Shown here: positions 36,572 through 45,179 of the stretch, piece after piece
Layout: each line of letters starts with the position of its first letter
Numbering within the stretch: position 1 is the first letter of the stretch
NCBI RefSeq assembly: GCF_039543385.1
Contig: NZ_BAABJQ010000006.1
Span: 1-64,000, forward strand
DNA from: Rugosimonospora acidiphila
GTDB taxonomy: Bacteria > Actinomycetota > Actinomycetes > Mycobacteriales > Micromonosporaceae
Reading direction: 5' to 3'
DNA: 64,000 nt
The notes under the pieces: generated by a model
The model's database searches: none
Told to the model about the DNA's origin: nothing
Seen by the model: only the letters and a program-made list of their open reading frames with translations
Made by a program: the position numbers and the translations under genes

Positions 36572-37381
36572 GTGACTTCGGGTGGTGGCCGGCGGGGCCG
36601 GCGCGACAACGGACTGGTCGCGGCCGCGTACGCCCCGGCCGGCGACGTCGATCCCCGGGTCGGCGAGCACCTGCTAGACGTGCTGGGCCTGCGCGGCATA
36701 GCGGCCTACCTGCAACCCGCGTCCGATCTGCATCCGGTGACCAGGACCACGACCCTGCCCTCACGGCCGACCGACCGGCTGTACGTGGACCGGGCCCACC
36801 TGGAGACGGCCCGGGAGTACCTCGCCCAGCTGGGTCCGGATGCTCCCCCGGCGGAGCGGCAGGACGACCGGGACGTCGACGAGGCGTTCGCGGCGATCAT
36901 CGCGGGCTTCGACCTCACGGACGAGTCGGCCAGCTGGCCGGCCGCCGAGGATCTTCCGGTCGAGTTGGACAAGGCGGGCACTCCGGACCCGGAGGAGCAG
37001 CCCGAGGCACCGGTCGCGACCGCGCCACCGGCGCTGCAGCGCTGGTCGCACAGCACGGTGGGCGCCGGCACGGACGAGCCGACCCTGCTCGACGGCCTGG
37101 ACGCGCTGGACAGCCTGCCGGCCGACGATGACGAGGAGGGGTATACCCCACCGCCTCCGCCGCCGCTGCCGAGGTTCTCCGCGGCCACCATCGTCGCGGT
37201 GGCCAGCATCCTGGCGGGCGTGGTGCTGCTGTTCGACCCCGGCCTCCTGCCGACCGCCAACAACGTGGCCATGGCCCTGGGCTTCTGCGGCATTCTGGCC
37301 GGGTTCATCACGCTGATCTGGCGACTGCGCTCCGGCGACGACGATGACGACTGGGACCCGGGCGACGGCGCGGTCGTCTAG
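36572..37381 (+). CDS. DUF2007-like membrane protein
   Basis: 269 residues from the GTG at 36572, which follows AAGGGAGGTGG; an upstream in-frame ATG at 36452 lacks a site. The first 100 residues (LVAAAYAPAGDVDPRVGEHL, DVLGLRGIAAYLQ, DRLYVDRAHLETAREYLAQL) resemble DUF2007 signal-transducing domains. A disordered acidic/proline region 115-200 is followed by two membrane helices and an acidic tail (GDDDDDWDPGD). Function unknown. Confidence 0.7.
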   Translation: MTSGGGRRGRRDNGLVAAAYAPAGDVDPRVGEHLLDVLGLRGIAAYLQPASDLHPVTRTTTLPSRPTDRLYVDRAHLETAREYLAQLGPDAPPAERQDDRDVDEAFAAIIAGFDLTDESASWPAAEDLPVELDKAGTPDPEEQPEAPVATAPPALQRWSHSTVGAGTDEPTLLDGLDALDSLPADDDEEGYTPPPPPPLPRFSAATIVAVASILAGVVLLFDPGLLPTANNVAMALGFCGILAGFITLIWRLRSGDDDDDWDPGDGAVV

Positions 37382-37412
37382 TCGATCTTGCGGACGAGGG
37401 CCGATCCAGGAC

Positions 37413-38225
37413 TCAGAACTCCTGGATCGCACCCTTGTCCAGCCAGTCGAGGATCGCGTCGAGCGGCTCGGCCCATCGGGCGTCGAGCATGAGATCGTGC
37501 CCCATCCCGGGGAACATCAGCGGGGCGCCGCCGTACCAGCGGGCGGCCCGGTTCAGCGCCGACCGTGGCACCAGCCGGTCGTTCGGGCTGCCCAGCACCA
37601 GCACCGGAGGGCGGCCGACCCCGGGCTCCGGCGCACCGGCGAACAGCAGCTGCCACTGCGCCAGCGCGGCGGCGCGCCCCAGCCGGGAGGCGTACCCGCG
37701 GGCGGTCGCGGTCGGTAGCTCCCGGCCGAACAGGGCGCTCCGGCCCGGGCGCAGCCGCCCGCCGAATAGCGCCGGCACGGTCGCGGCCGGGTTGCGGGCG
37801 GCCACCGCGGCGGCCATCTGCCAGCCGCCGAGCACCGGCGTCACCAGCACCCCGGCCTTGGCCGGGTAGCGGGCCAGCGCCCCGGCCACCACCCGGGCCC
37901 CCGCCCCGTGCCCGATCAGCACCGCCCGCCGTGGCAGCGACGCCGCGACCTGGGTCACGTCGTGCACGTACGCGCGCAGTGTGGTCTTCGGGGCGCTGCC
38001 GCTGGCGCCGTGGCCGCGCAGGCTCAGCGCGTACGCCGGGAAGCCTCGGGCGGCGGCGTGCTCCAGCCAGTTCTCCGCGAACGCCCAGGCGCCGTGCCCG
38101 AAGCCGGGCACGAACAGGATCGGCGGTTTGCCCTCGTCGATCCCCGGGGTGGCCTCGCGCACCTCGCGGGACACCGGCGGGACCGGGTACGCCCACTCCA
38201 CCGATCGGACGATCTTCGTACTCAC
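37413..38225 (-). CDS. Alpha/beta-hydrolase fold protein lacking the usual serine nucleophile
   Basis: 270 residues. Fold features: PPILFVPGFGHGAWAF oxyanion region (residues about 35-50), SLRGHGASGSAP, the nucleophile-elbow position LIGHGAGARVV, catalytic-acid region GSPNDRLVP and final GMGHDLMLD. At the elbow the GxSxG serine is replaced by Gly107, so ordinary hydrolysis is unlikely unless a different residue serves. ATG at 38225. It lies downstream of the flavin monooxygenase gene. Confidence 0.85.
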   Translation of the reverse strand: MSTKIVRSVEWAYPVPPVSREVREATPGIDEGKPPILFVPGFGHGAWAFAENWLEHAAARGFPAYALSLRGHGASGSAPKTTLRAYVHDVTQVAASLPRRAVLIGHGAGARVVAGALARYPAKAGVLVTPVLGGWQMAAAVAARNPAATVPALFGGRLRPGRSALFGRELPTATARGYASRLGRAAALAQWQLLFAGAPEPGVGRPPVLVLGSPNDRLVPRSALNRAARWYGGAPLMFPGMGHDLMLDARWAEPLDAILDWLDKGAIQEF

Positions 38226-38294
38226 TGGGGGTCATCCTCCTTCGGCCGCGCCCGGCGCGGCTCGTGCCTCGCGTGGCCGCCGGCCGGCTCCGGC

Positions 38295-39686
38295 TCAGGC
38301 GGCCGCGAGCTGATCGAGAGCGTGCTCGACGGCACGCAGGTAGTCGACATGGTTGATCTCGAGCCAGTGCCGGGTGGAGTCCTTGACCCGGGCCCCGGTG
38401 AACCGCTGGTCGGGGGCCACGGCGGCCCGGCGCCAGAAGTTCGCGGCCCGGCCCGGATCCGTCTCGCGCAGCCGCAGCCAGCGGGAGATCGTCACGGCCT
38501 GCCAGTGCGCGATCGGGAACACCCCCGAGTCGGGCTGGACCAGGCCGGTGACGGCCAGGGTCGGGTAGCCGCGCGAGAAGGCGTGCAGGTAGAGCCGGGG
38601 CCGGCCGTCCGCGTCGAGGTTGAGCAGCTCCGGGGCCAGGAACTCGAACCGGGGAAGATACCCGGTGGCCATCACCACCAGGTCCGGCTCGATGGTCCGA
38701 CCGTCGGTCAGCACCACGCCGCCGCGCTCGAAGCGGGCCACATCCGGTACCGGCCGGATCTCACCGTGACCCACGTAATAGATCAACTGACTGTTCGCGA
38801 TCGGGTGCGTTTCGTACATCCGATGGTCGGGCCGGGGCAGCCCGAACCGGGCCAGGTCGCCGACCTGGCGGCGCAGGACCCGCTCCACGATCCACTGCCG
38901 CAGCCACAGCGGCAGGCGCATCGCCAGCAGCCGGCCGCCGAGCTGGTCGGCCGGGCGCCCGTGGATGAACTTCGGCGCGTACCAGTACCCCCGCCGGGTC
39001 GAGTGCCAGCACTCCGTGGCGTGCTGGGCGGCCTCGACCGCGATGTCACAGCCGGTGTTGCCGCCCCCGATCACGAGCACCTTGCGACCGCGCAGCTGGG
39101 TCCAGTCCTTGTACCCGCTGGCGTGGATCACCTCGCCCCGGAACTCGGACAGCCCGTCGTAGCCGGGCAGGTTGGGCGACCAGTTGTGCCCATTGGCGAC
39201 CACCACGGCGGCGTAGCGCGAGGTCCGCTCGTGCTGGCCGACCCGCGTGGTCACGTCCCAGCTCTCGCCCTCGGCCGGCTCGACGCGCACCACCTCGGTG
39301 CCGAACCAGATGTACTCGCGCAGCCCGAAGTGCTCCGTGTACCGGTCGAGATAGCCGTGCACCTGGCTGTGGTGCGGGTAGTCCGGCCAGTCGTCGGGCA
39401 TCGGGAAGTCCGGGAACTGCGTGGACGGCTTCGAGGAGACCAGGTGCGTGCTGGCGTAGACCGGGCTGCGGTCGTGCCGCCAGTTCCAGGCGCCGCCGAC
39501 GCCGGTCTCCCGTTCGTAGCAGTCCACGGCGAAGCCGTGCTCCAACAGGTTCTTGACGGCCGTCAGCCCGCTCGCGCCGGCCCCGATCACGCAGACGGTT
39601 CCGCCTCGGTCGTAGACGGGTCGGTCGCCTCGCCAGATCGTCGCCGTCGACCCGGTGCTCTCCCAGTCGGTGCCATCGATGCTCAC
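38295..39686 (-). CDS. Flavin-containing monooxygenase family protein
   Basis: 463 residues from a GTG after GGGAGGG. FAD-binding TVCVIGAGASGLTAVKNLLEHG (residues about 30-50), the FMO signature FRGEVIHASGYKDW (F-x-G-x3-H-x3-Y), and NADPH-binding KVLVIGGGNTGCDIAVEAA. These flavoproteins oxygenate N or S atoms or convert ketones (Baeyer-Villiger); the Tyr variant favours the FMO branch. Substrate unknown. Confidence 0.9.
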   Translation of the reverse strand: MSIDGTDWESTGSTATIWRGDRPVYDRGGTVCVIGAGASGLTAVKNLLEHGFAVDCYERETGVGGAWNWRHDRSPVYASTHLVSSKPSTQFPDFPMPDDWPDYPHHSQVHGYLDRYTEHFGLREYIWFGTEVVRVEPAEGESWDVTTRVGQHERTSRYAAVVVANGHNWSPNLPGYDGLSEFRGEVIHASGYKDWTQLRGRKVLVIGGGNTGCDIAVEAAQHATECWHSTRRGYWYAPKFIHGRPADQLGGRLLAMRLPLWLRQWIVERVLRRQVGDLARFGLPRPDHRMYETHPIANSQLIYYVGHGEIRPVPDVARFERGGVVLTDGRTIEPDLVVMATGYLPRFEFLAPELLNLDADGRPRLYLHAFSRGYPTLAVTGLVQPDSGVFPIAHWQAVTISRWLRLRETDPGRAANFWRRAAVAPDQRFTGARVKDSTRHWLEINHVDYLRAVEHALDQLAAA

Positions 39687-39838
39687 CGGCCCTCCCCAAT
39701 GTTGCCGTGCCTGCCCGGGAACCTGGACCGTCGGCGCGGGGTCGCGGGCGGCGGTCCGGCTGCGCCATCTTGGAGGCTGGGGAGCTGGTTTGTCCAGTGC
39801 GGCCGGATGTCGGCCGGCGGAACGGCTCGAGCACGGCA

Positions 39839-39868
39839 GGGGGCCGCCGGAGTGCTCCGGCGGCCCCC
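39839..39868 (-). terminator. Hairpin terminator downstream of the small basic protein gene
   Basis: GGGGGCCGCCGGA / TCCGGCGGCCCCC, 13-bp perfect stem, 4-base loop, starting 11 bases past the stop at 39880. Confidence 0.75.
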
Positions 39869-39879
39869 GAAGGCGCGGG

Positions 39880-40071
39880 TCAGCGACCGTTGCCGCGCTT
39901 CGCACGCCCTGCCGAGGGCGCGTTGTCCTGCTTCGTCGACCGGTCGAGGCCGATCGCGGTACCGGCGGTGTCCGGGCCGGTCACGAGTGTGGCCCCGCGA
40001 CCCGACCCCGGCTGGTTGGACTTGCGGCGGCCCTTGCTCTTGGCCTGGTGTACCTCGCGCTTGTCGGGCAC
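39880..40071 (-). CDS. Small basic protein, conserved-looking
   Basis: 63 residues; MPDKREVHQAKSKGRRKSNQ start, then a glycine-rich central part and basic C-terminus (AGRAKRGNGR). Ordered codon use, ATG start and a strong terminator right behind the stop support reality. Possibly nucleic-acid or ribosome-associated given its charge; function unknown. Confidence 0.6.
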   Translation of the reverse strand: MPDKREVHQAKSKGRRKSNQPGSGRGATLVTGPDTAGTAIGLDRSTKQDNAPSAGRAKRGNGR

Positions 40072-40121
40072 TGGCGGGCTCCCTTCGCGATGCCGGTCGG
40101 CGTCGCGGCACGGATGAGTAG

Positions 40122-40153
40122 CGACGTATCCGGCAAGAATCGACGTATCCGGC
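40122..40153. repeat. Two 13-bp direct repeats in the promoter region
   Basis: CGACGTATCCGGC at 40122-40134 and 40141-40153, period 19 bp, upstream (minus strand) of the small basic protein gene. The spacing suggests an activator or repressor bound to two sites on nearly the same DNA face. Confidence 0.6.
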
Positions 40154-40329
40154 GAATATCCCCAAAATAGGGCTATACTGGTGACGCTATCAGTGCCGGA
40201 GTGGCGACACGCCGTCCATCGAGCGATACGACTCCCCCGCGACCGGTCCCGCGCACGATCGGGCCCCCGCCGAGCAGGGCACTCCGCACGATCGGCCTCC
40301 GCCCGGCCGCCGTGGCGTGAGGCGTTCGG

Positions 40330-41022
40330 CTACCCCTGCGAGCGCGCCGGCAGGGTCAGTTCGGCGACGATCGGGAAGTGATCGCTGGCCCGGTGCGCGG
40401 GCGAGGCATCCGCGACCCGGTACCCGCGCACCTCGATGCCCGGGCCGACCAGCAGCCCATCGATCCGCCGCCGGGGGGCGTGCACCGGATAGGTCCCCGC
40501 CGGGTCCGCGCCGGCCGCCTCCGTCAGCCCCTCGGCCACCAGCCGCCGTGACGGGCCGTCCGGCTCCTCGTTGAAGTCGGCACCGAGCACCACCGGCGCG
40601 TCCAGGTCGGCCAGCGCCTTCTTCAGCTCCCGCGCCTGCCCCGGCCGCTCGGCTGAGTCGGTGGCCAGGTGGGTGCCGACCACCGTGAACGGGGCATGGT
40701 CGACCACGCAGCGGGCGAACGCCGCCCCGCGCATGTGCCGGCCGGGGGTCAGCGGGTAACGCAGTGCCCCGGTGCCGTACACCCGCACCCGGTAACTGAC
40801 CAGGATCAGGTTGCCCAGCGACGGCAGCCCGCCGGCGGCGTACACCAGCCCGAACTGGCGGGCCAGCGCGGCGCAGCGGGTACGCCAGCGCAGCCCGCGG
40901 GGCGCCTCCTGGACGATCACCACGTCCGGATCGATGGCGCGCACCACCTCGGCGAGCGCCTGGCGATCATCGCGGAGCGAGTGGACGTTGTACGACGCGA
41001 CCCGCAGCTGCGGCATCGACAC
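40330..41022 (-). CDS. Endonuclease/exonuclease/phosphatase (EEP) family protein
   Basis: 230 residues. Family features: VASYNVHSLRDD at the start (N-x-H), DVVIVQEAP with the catalytic Glu, GTHLATDS, LGADFNEEPDGPSR and the final SDHFPIVAELTLP. Such enzymes cut phosphodiesters in nucleic acids or nucleotides; the substrate is not deducible. Downstream of glucokinase with a 3-bp gap. Confidence 0.88.
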   Translation of the reverse strand: MSMPQLRVASYNVHSLRDDRQALAEVVRAIDPDVVIVQEAPRGLRWRTRCAALARQFGLVYAAGGLPSLGNLILVSYRVRVYGTGALRYPLTPGRHMRGAAFARCVVDHAPFTVVGTHLATDSAERPGQARELKKALADLDAPVVLGADFNEEPDGPSRRLVAEGLTEAAGADPAGTYPVHAPRRRIDGLLVGPGIEVRGYRVADASPAHRASDHFPIVAELTLPARSQG

Positions 41023-41025
41023 TCC

Positions 41026-41973
41026 TTACGGCCGGCGGGCCAGGTCGGCGGCGCCCACGACGCCTGCGGTGTTGCCCAGCAGCGCGCCACGGATCTCGGC
41101 GGTGGGCAGCCGGCCGCGCTGCGCCAACGCCTTGACGTAGGCCTCCTGGGTCGGGTGCAGCAGCAGGTCGCCGGCGTCGATCACGCCGCCGCCCAGCACC
41201 AGCACCTGCGGATCGAGGATCTGGACCAGGTCGGCCAGGCCGTTGCCCAGCCAGTACCCGAGCTGTTCGAACGCCTCCCGGGCGACCGGGTCGCCGGCCT
41301 TCGCGGCCTGGGTCACCATCAGCCCGGTGATCGCGTCGGCCGACCCCCCGGACAGCTCCAGCAGCTGGTTCGCCCGCGACGGGTCCTGGGCGGCCAGGTG
41401 CTGGGCGCGGCGCACCAGGGCGTTGCCGCTGGCGTACTGCTCGAGGCAGCCCAGCCGCCCGCAGCCGCACGGGTTGCCGTCCGGTACGGCGAGCATGTGG
41501 CCCAGCTCGCCGGCGATCCCGTTGGCCCCCCGCACCAGCTCGCCGCCGAGCACTATGGCGCCACCGACGCCGGTACCGATCGTGATCATGATCATCGAGT
41601 CGTTCGCGTCGGCCGCCGCTCCGAACTGGAACTCGGCCCAGGCGGCCACGTTGGCGTCGTTCTCCACCGCCACCGGGACCTGCACGTACCTCGTGATCTC
41701 GTCGCGCAGCGGCTCGTTGCGCCAGGCCAGATTCGGCGAGAAGAGCACCGTCGAGCGCTTGGCGTCGATCCAGCCGGCGGCGCCGATGCCGATCGCGTCG
41801 ATCTCGTGCGCGTCGGCGAGCTCGCCGATCACCTCCAGAATCAGCCGCTGCATCTTCGCCGCGTCATCGGCAGGAGTGTCCCGGCGCGCCAGCGCCAGCA
41901 CGTCACCGCCCGGGTCGACCACACCGCCGAGCACCTTCGTCCCGCCGATGTCCAACCCCATGGTCAGACCCAC
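41026..41973 (-). CDS. glk: ROK-family glucokinase
   Basis: 315 residues from GTG 41973, after GGAGGGAGAG. MGLDIGGTKVLGGVVD is the ATP-binding start, ENDANVAAWAEF includes the catalytic region, and CGCGRLGCLEQYASG is the zinc-binding ROK signature. Phosphorylates glucose with ATP (or polyphosphate); homologous to the Streptomyces GlkA that also takes part in carbon repression. Same strand as the EEP gene and coupled to it. Confidence 0.92.
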   Translation of the reverse strand: MGLTMGLDIGGTKVLGGVVDPGGDVLALARRDTPADDAAKMQRLILEVIGELADAHEIDAIGIGAAGWIDAKRSTVLFSPNLAWRNEPLRDEITRYVQVPVAVENDANVAAWAEFQFGAAADANDSMIMITIGTGVGGAIVLGGELVRGANGIAGELGHMLAVPDGNPCGCGRLGCLEQYASGNALVRRAQHLAAQDPSRANQLLELSGGSADAITGLMVTQAAKAGDPVAREAFEQLGYWLGNGLADLVQILDPQVLVLGGGVIDAGDLLLHPTQEAYVKALAQRGRLPTAEIRGALLGNTAGVVGAADLARRP

Positions 41974-42020
41974 CGCCGTGCTCTCCCTCCACCTGCCGTT
42001 GACATCCGTTGCCGGCCGAC

Positions 42021-42716
42021 TCAGTCGCCGTCCGGCGGCGCCGGCTCGTCTCCTGATGCCGGTTGGCCGGCGGGGGGAACCGGCGCGGTCGTCGCCGCGT
42101 GCCACACGTCGTCGACGACGGCCGCACGCCACGGATCGTCGGAAACGTCAGAATGCCATGGGTCGGGAACGGCCGGGTGCGGTGAGTCGCCAGTTCGCTC
42201 CTCGGGAATCCGGGCGGCCGGTCCGGCGGTGTCCTGGCGCGCCGTCGCGGTGCGCCAGACAGAGTCCGGATCGGGCGCGGTGCGCGGACGGTCGGCGGCC
42301 GCCCCCGATCCCGGCCGGTCGCCGCGCGGCCCGGCCTGCACCCCTGACACCAGGTCGCTGACCGAGCGCAGCACGCCGGTCAGGCCGGAGGCCAGGTCGC
42401 TGGCGCCGGTCGCCAGCCTCAGGGCGAGCTCCGGGCTCGGGTCGCGGACCGCTGCCAGGGCCCGGCATACCGGGCAGACGCAGCATTCGGGTGAGCCGGT
42501 GGCGACGTGGCCCCCGGTGCCGCCGGCCAGCAGGCGTTCGGCCGCGTCGGCGACGCCGGCCAGGGGCGAGGCGTTGCGGACGAAGCCGCGAGCCGCCCCC
42601 GACGCCGCCGCCAGGGCGGCGGCCATCAGGCGCTCGGCCTCCTCGCGAGCCGAGCCGGCCGGGCGGTTGTCTCCGGCGGATCCAGCGGAGCTGGTGAAAT
42701 CCTCGTTCTCGGGCAT
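42021..42716 (-). CDS. DUF5304-like CxxC protein
   Basis: 231 residues. The conserved part is SPECCVCPVCRALAAVRDP (residues about 78-95) with a CCxCxxC pattern, flanked by helical regions; the C-terminal 100 residues are disordered, Pro/Asp/Ser-rich, with WR/WH motifs (DPWRAAVVDDVWHAA). I think it belongs to the actinobacterial DUF5304-type family but cannot confirm. ATG at 42716 lies 2 bp from the stop of the SRPBCC gene on the same strand. Confidence 0.7.
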   Translation of the reverse strand: MPENEDFTSSAGSAGDNRPAGSAREEAERLMAAALAAASGAARGFVRNASPLAGVADAAERLLAGGTGGHVATGSPECCVCPVCRALAAVRDPSPELALRLATGASDLASGLTGVLRSVSDLVSGVQAGPRGDRPGSGAAADRPRTAPDPDSVWRTATARQDTAGPAARIPEERTGDSPHPAVPDPWHSDVSDDPWRAAVVDDVWHAATTAPVPPAGQPASGDEPAPPDGD

Positions 42717-42718
42717 GC

Positions 42719-43168
42719 TCAAGTATCCACCGATTCGACCCGGCGCTTCAGCTCACGCAGGGCGGTGTCCATAATCATCTTCTCCGCCTTGCGCTTGAAC
42801 ATGCCGAGCATCGCGATCGACAGCTCGACCGCCAGGGTGTAGGTCACCGTACAGGTGTCGTCACCATGATCGTCAATGTCGTAGGAGCCCGTCTGCGCCC
42901 GCTGGATCCGGGACGGCTCGACCAGGTGCCACTGGACCCGGGAGACGTCCTGCGCGTACTCGTAGGCCAGCCGGTACTCGTCCTGGATCATCCCGGCGTC
43001 GAGCACGAACCGGACCTGGCTGGCGTATCCGTCCTCGTACTCCTCGAGGACCTCGACCTTCTTGGCCGCCGACACCCATTCCGGGTACCGCTCGAAGTCG
43101 CAGATCACCTCCGCCACGCGGGGCCCCGGCGCGGCGATCAGAATCGACTGGGTCGAGGTGTCCGCCAT
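42719..43168 (-). CDS. SRPBCC (START-like) protein, Rv2185c type
   Basis: 149 residues from ATG 43168 (MADTSTQSILIAAP). Helix-grip fold: VAEVICDFERYPEWVSAAKK early, YSYDI-type strands (TGSYDIDDHGDDTCTVTYTL) and C-terminal helix AMLGMFKRKAEKMIMDTALR. Usually binds hydrophobic ligands; ligand unknown. In M. tuberculosis this homologue (Rv2185c) is upstream of fadD15, as here. Confidence 0.87.
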   Translation of the reverse strand: MADTSTQSILIAAPGPRVAEVICDFERYPEWVSAAKKVEVLEEYEDGYASQVRFVLDAGMIQDEYRLAYEYAQDVSRVQWHLVEPSRIQRAQTGSYDIDDHGDDTCTVTYTLAVELSIAMLGMFKRKAEKMIMDTALRELKRRVESVDT

Positions 43169-43382
43169 GCTGGGGAGGTTACCCCGTGACTCAGGCCACA
43201 CCGGTCACCGGCTCGCTACGCGTCAGTAGCCTCCGGCCCCGCCGAACACCTCGGATGACCCGCCGGTGGTGGGGACTGGACGAGCTCGGGGCCTGTGACC
43301 GACGCTTGCATGCAGGCCCGGTAGGTTCCCGTTTGCCACGTGACTCGTCCGGGCCCCAGGTCCCGCGCCAGAGGAGACAGCT

Positions 43383-45179
43383 GTGCAGGAACTCACCGTA
43401 CCGCCGGTCGCCACGGTTGGCAGTGAAGTCAACCTGACCGATCCGGTATGGGACAACGCGGCCCAGGCCCCCGACGCCGTCCAGTTCAGTGTGCGAACCG
43501 ATTCGGGCTGGCAGGACGTGACCTGTGCGCAGTTCCACCGTGAGGTGGTAGCGCTGGCCAAGGGCCTGATCGCGGCCGGCATCGAGCCCGGCGACCGGGT
43601 GGCGCTGATGAGCAAGACCAGGTACGAGTGGACGCTCACCGACTACGCGATCTGGTCGGCCGGCGCGATCACCGTACCGATCTACGAGACCTCCAGCGCT
43701 GAGCAGGTCGAATGGATCCTGTCCGATTCGCAGGCGGTGGCCGCCTTCGTCGAGACGGACGGGCACGAGACGTGCGTCGGGCAGGTCCGCGACCGGCTTC
43801 CCGGGCTGCGCCACCTCTGGCGCTTCGACGGCGGAGCGGTCGACAAGCTGACCAACGACGGGGTGTCGGTGGCGGACGCCGAGGTGGACCGGCGGCGGCG
43901 CCTGGCCGGCGCTGACGACCTCGCCACGATCATCTACACGTCCGGCACCACCGGCCGCCCCAAGGGCTGCGAGTTGACCCACCGCAACCTGTACTCGGAC
44001 ATCGCCAACGCGATCCCCGGCCTGGACGCACTGTTCTATGAGGGCGCCTCGACGCTGCTGTTCCTGCCGCTGGCGCACTCCTTCGCCCGGCTGATCCAGC
44101 TCGGCGTGGTCTACGCCCGGACCCGGATGGGCCACAGCTCAGACGTGAAGAACCTGGTCGCCGACCTCGGCGAGTTCAAGCCGACCTTCCTGCTGTCGGT
44201 GCCGCGCGTGTTCGAGAAGGTCTACACCACCGCCAAGCAGCGCGCGCACGCCGACGGCAAGGGCGCGATCTTCGACCGGGCCGAGCGGGTGGCGGTGGCG
44301 TACAGCGAGGCGCTGGACGGCTCGGGCAGGGCGAGCCTGGGGCTGCGCCTGCAGCACCGGCTGTTCGACAAGCTCGTCTACAGCAAGCTGCGCGCCGCGA
44401 TGGGCGGAGACTGCCACTCGGCGATCTCCGGTGGGGCGCCGCTCGGCGCCCGGCTGGCCCACTTCTTCCGCGGCATCGGGGTGACCGTTTACGAGGGGTA
44501 CGGGCTGACCGAGACCTCGCCGGCCGTCGCCGTGAACCTGCAGTACGCGATCCGGATCGGTACCGTCGGCCGGCCGCTGCCCGGCGTGACGGTACGCATC
44601 GCCGAAGACAAGGAGATCCTGGTCAAGGGCGACCTCGTGTTCCGCGGGTACTGGAACAACCCGGAGGCCACCGCCGAGGTTATCGACAAGGACGGCTGGT
44701 TCCACTCCGGCGACCTGGGTGAGCTGGACGCCGACGGGTTCCTGAAGATCACCGGACGGAAGAAGGAGATCATCGTTACCGCGGGCGGGAAGAACGTCGC
44801 GCCGGCCGTACTTGAGGATCGACTGCGGGCCCACCCGTTGATCAGTCAGAGCATGGTGGTCGGCGACCGTCGTCCGTTCATCGCCGTTCTCATTACCATC
44901 GACGAAGAAGCATGGCCGAAGTGGTTGGAGGTCAACAACCGGCCGGCCGGTACATCGATCGCCGACCTACGCGAGGATGAGACGCTGCGGGCGGAGATTC
45001 AGCAGGCCGTGGATCACGCCAACGAGGCGGTGTCCAGGGCCGAGGGGATCAGGGCGTTCCGGATCATGCCGCAGGACTGGACCGAAGAGCACGGCGAGAT
45101 GACGCCGACGTTGAAGGTGAAGCGCAACGTGGTGCTAGACAAATGGGCAAGCGAGATCGCCACCATCTATGGCAGCTGA
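43383..45179 (+). CDS. fadD15: Long-chain fatty-acid-CoA ligase (FadD15 type)
   Basis: 598 residues. AMP-binding P-loop YTSGTTGRPKG at residues 185-195, EGYGLTETSPAV, GDLVFRGYWN, GWFHSGDLGELD and the C-terminal lysine region GRKKEIIVTAGGKNVAPAV. Activates fatty acids as acyl-CoA. GTG at 43383 follows AGAGGAGACAG. It is immediately followed by a sensor kinase that overlaps its stop. Positional counterpart of M. tuberculosis fadD15. Confidence 0.95.
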   Translation: MQELTVPPVATVGSEVNLTDPVWDNAAQAPDAVQFSVRTDSGWQDVTCAQFHREVVALAKGLIAAGIEPGDRVALMSKTRYEWTLTDYAIWSAGAITVPIYETSSAEQVEWILSDSQAVAAFVETDGHETCVGQVRDRLPGLRHLWRFDGGAVDKLTNDGVSVADAEVDRRRRLAGADDLATIIYTSGTTGRPKGCELTHRNLYSDIANAIPGLDALFYEGASTLLFLPLAHSFARLIQLGVVYARTRMGHSSDVKNLVADLGEFKPTFLLSVPRVFEKVYTTAKQRAHADGKGAIFDRAERVAVAYSEALDGSGRASLGLRLQHRLFDKLVYSKLRAAMGGDCHSAISGGAPLGARLAHFFRGIGVTVYEGYGLTETSPAVAVNLQYAIRIGTVGRPLPGVTVRIAEDKEILVKGDLVFRGYWNNPEATAEVIDKDGWFHSGDLGELDADGFLKITGRKKEIIVTAGGKNVAPAVLEDRLRAHPLISQSMVVGDRRPFIAVLITIDEEAWPKWLEVNNRPAGTSIADLREDETLRAEIQQAVDHANEAVSRAEGIRAFRIMPQDWTEEHGEMTPTLKVKRNVVLDKWASEIATIYGS

